Below, one piece after another: positions 21,093 through 22,198 of a stretch of 22,198 bases of DNA. The stretch's first letter is position 1. Each line of letters starts with the position of its first letter. A program made the position numbers and the translations under genes. Source of the stretch: Liolophura sinensis (lineage: Eukaryota > Mollusca > Polyplacophora > Chitonida > Chitonidae); the NCBI RefSeq assembly GCF_032854445.1, contig NW_027018484.1:1-22198 (forward strand), written 5' to 3'. The notes beneath the pieces are model-generated. The model had not been told where the DNA came from and made no database searches. It saw only the letters and a program-made list of their open reading frames with translations.

Positions 21093-21642
21093 TTGATGTC
21101 AAGATCACGTGCCCAGCAACGGCTCTTACTCCATGGAAACCAAGGAAATTTGCAATTTTTCAACAGCTGGAGATGCCTGGCCCAATTGCGCATCTTTTGG
21201 CACCTTATTGATGTGGGTCAGTGTTCAATTGTACTTTTCACAGCGCACTGTATCAAGTACCTTGTGTTTTTTTTATATACAAATGGTGTGGTTTTTCTAC
21301 ATGTAGATAAAGACATTGAGTTTGTCTTCGACTTAGAAGTAAGACATTTGCTGGGTGAGTTAAATGGGCTTGGCCCAAAGATTTGACGTCGTCTGGGCTA
21401 CCGAAGGGCACATAACTTATAATGAAAAGTTGAATATAGTAATGACCAGTCGCGATTGTACATAGTTAATGTAGCCGATTTCAATTCGCAAAAAGACCAG
21501 GCAAAAATCCAAAAGTGGAAAAACTGTTCCAATGCTGCTGGTAAGAGGCTAATCCGACGTATTTTTTGACGAGAAATCGAATGGTGCAAACCGCGTTGCT
21601 CTCCGACCAATGCTTTTTTCTGTAGCCACAAATGAATAATCA
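21093..21642 (+). repeat. Monomer m39, type G
   Basis: 550 bp. cttttcac and aatgcttttttctg, but the usual cactgtatc instead of G-type cacagtatc. Confidence 0.95.
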
Positions 21643-22198
21643 TTGATGTCAAGATCACGTGCCCAGCAACGGCTCTTACTCCATGGAAACCAAGGAAATT
21701 TGCAAATTTTTCAACAGCGGAGATGCCTGCCCAATTGCGCATCTTTTGGCACCTTATTGATGTGGGTCAGTGGTTCAATTGTACTTTTTACAGCGCACTG
21801 TATCAAGTACCTTGTGTTTTTTTTTATATACAAATGGGTGTGGTTTTTCTACATGTAGATAAAGACATTGAGTTTGTCTTCGACTTAGAAGTAAGACATT
21901 TGCTGGGTGAGTTAAAATGGGCTTGGCCCAAAAGATTTGACGTCGTCTGGGCTACCGAAGGGCACATAACTTATAATGAAAAGTTGAATATAGTAATGAC
22001 CAATCGCGATTGTACATAGTTAATGTAGCCGATTTCAATTCGCAAAAAGACCAGGCAAAAATCCAAAAGTGGAAAAAACTGTTCCAATGCTGCTGGTAAG
22101 AGGCTAATCCGACGTATTTTTTGACGAGAAAATCGAATGGTGCAAACCGCGTTGCTCTCCGACCAATACTTTTGGCTGTAGCCACAAATCAATAATCA
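21643..22198 (+). repeat. Monomer m40, indel-rich, unassigned
   Basis: 556 bp, ending exactly at the monomer boundary. It has c at 154, gtctgggc and A-type caatcgcg but not gtttaattg, so it does not fit H, the type expected after G. It carries about ten single-base indels, mostly extra bases in short runs (gcaaattttt, agtggttc, nine T, aatgggtg, ttaaaatggg, cccaaaaga, gaaaaaact, gagaaaatcg) plus two lost bases (cagcggag, cctgccc), and caaatcaataatc at the end. Confidence 0.93.

Larger units (their letters stand above)
18340..21642 (+). repeat. Higher-order repeat copy 3, partial (B C D E F G)
   Basis: Six monomers matching m26-m31 in order at a shift of 4402-4403 bp. It follows an A monomer directly, without the I J K L A block found at the equivalent point after copy 1. 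Several type-specific bases are lost: m36 (D) has c rather than g at offset 154, m37 (E) lacks the attgagtg variant at its end, and m39 (G) has cactgtatc rather than cacagtatc. The expected H monomer does not follow; m40 has neither gcggattg nor the H-type end. Confidence 0.88.
1..22198 (+). repeat. Tandem satellite array, ~550-bp monomer, ~40 head-to-tail copies
   Basis: The same unit recurs without interruption, and nothing in the window lies outside it. Monomer lengths are 550 bp in most copies and range from 548 to 556 bp; the deviations come from homopolymer-length changes and small indels. All copies share one orientation. Diagnostic positions (offset from monomer base 1) used to type units: 134 c/t, 154 c/g, 175-182 poly-T length, 232 g/a, 255-259 catttg or caactc, 304 g/t, 357 g/a, 395 c/a, 410 c/t, 425 g/a, 446 c/t, 475 t/g, 520 a/g, 522 t/g. 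No unique sequence separates units, so this is a satellite rather than a gene cluster, CRISPR array or coding repeat. I do not recognise the satellite family. A eukaryotic heterochromatic origin is inferred from array type only. Confidence 0.97.

Noticed and set aside
1-22198. CRISPR array or retron-like repeat system
   Set aside because: The repeats are 550 bp and directly abutting, with no unique spacers and no associated protein genes.
1-22198. Repeat-rich bacterial surface-protein gene or rDNA spacer
   Set aside because: No frame stays open through a 550-bp unit, and the unit length is not a multiple of three. No rRNA or 5S sequence and no other gene is present, so an rDNA spacer cannot be supported.

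Overview
The whole window is one head-to-tail tandem satellite array. It contains no single-copy DNA, no recognisable gene and no RNA gene. The repeat unit (monomer) is about 550 bp, all copies lie in the same orientation, and about 40.3 copies fill the 22.2 kb: a 182-bp tail (m0) followed by m1 to m40. A hand count of one monomer (12286-12835) gives about 40% G+C and 19 CpG, so CpG is not strongly depleted. Long satellite arrays with higher-order structure are typical of eukaryotic heterochromatin (centromeric, pericentromeric or subtelomeric). I do not recognise the monomer and cannot name the species. Lack of CpG loss argues weakly against a heavily CpG-methylated genome such as a vertebrate.

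Monomers are phased here to start at ttgatgtcaagatcacg. Shared diagnostic bases sort them into types A to L. Layout: 1-4584 (m0 to m8) is an irregular left part with a J-like monomer every third unit (1835, 3485, and again at 5136). 4585-11185 (m9-m20) is higher-order copy 1, in the order I J K L A B C D/E F G H A. 11186-18339 (m21-m33) is higher-order copy 2, I J K L A B C D E F G H A. 18340-21642 (m34-m39) continues as B C D E F G, skipping I J K L A. 21643-22198 (m40) is a poorly preserved monomer with about ten single-base indels, probably low-quality consensus at a contig end.

The array therefore has a 13-monomer higher-order repeat of about 7.15 kb. Copy 1 is 12 monomers long because D and E are fused; that deletion junction can be placed within about 63 bp (8848-8910). 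A second rearrangement of five monomers passes through an A monomer at 17790-18339. These are the marks expected of unequal crossover and gene conversion.

The first 85 bp of each monomer is nearly invariant and holds a perfect ATCACGTG (E-box) site, whereas the remaining 465 bp carries all the type-specific variants. Open reading frames of 64-143 codons recur in every unit on both strands, but they overlap one another, are broken by poly-T length changes and carry mainly amino-acid-changing differences. I read them as by-products of the repeat, not genes. No genes act together here; the interest lies in repeat organisation and turnover.
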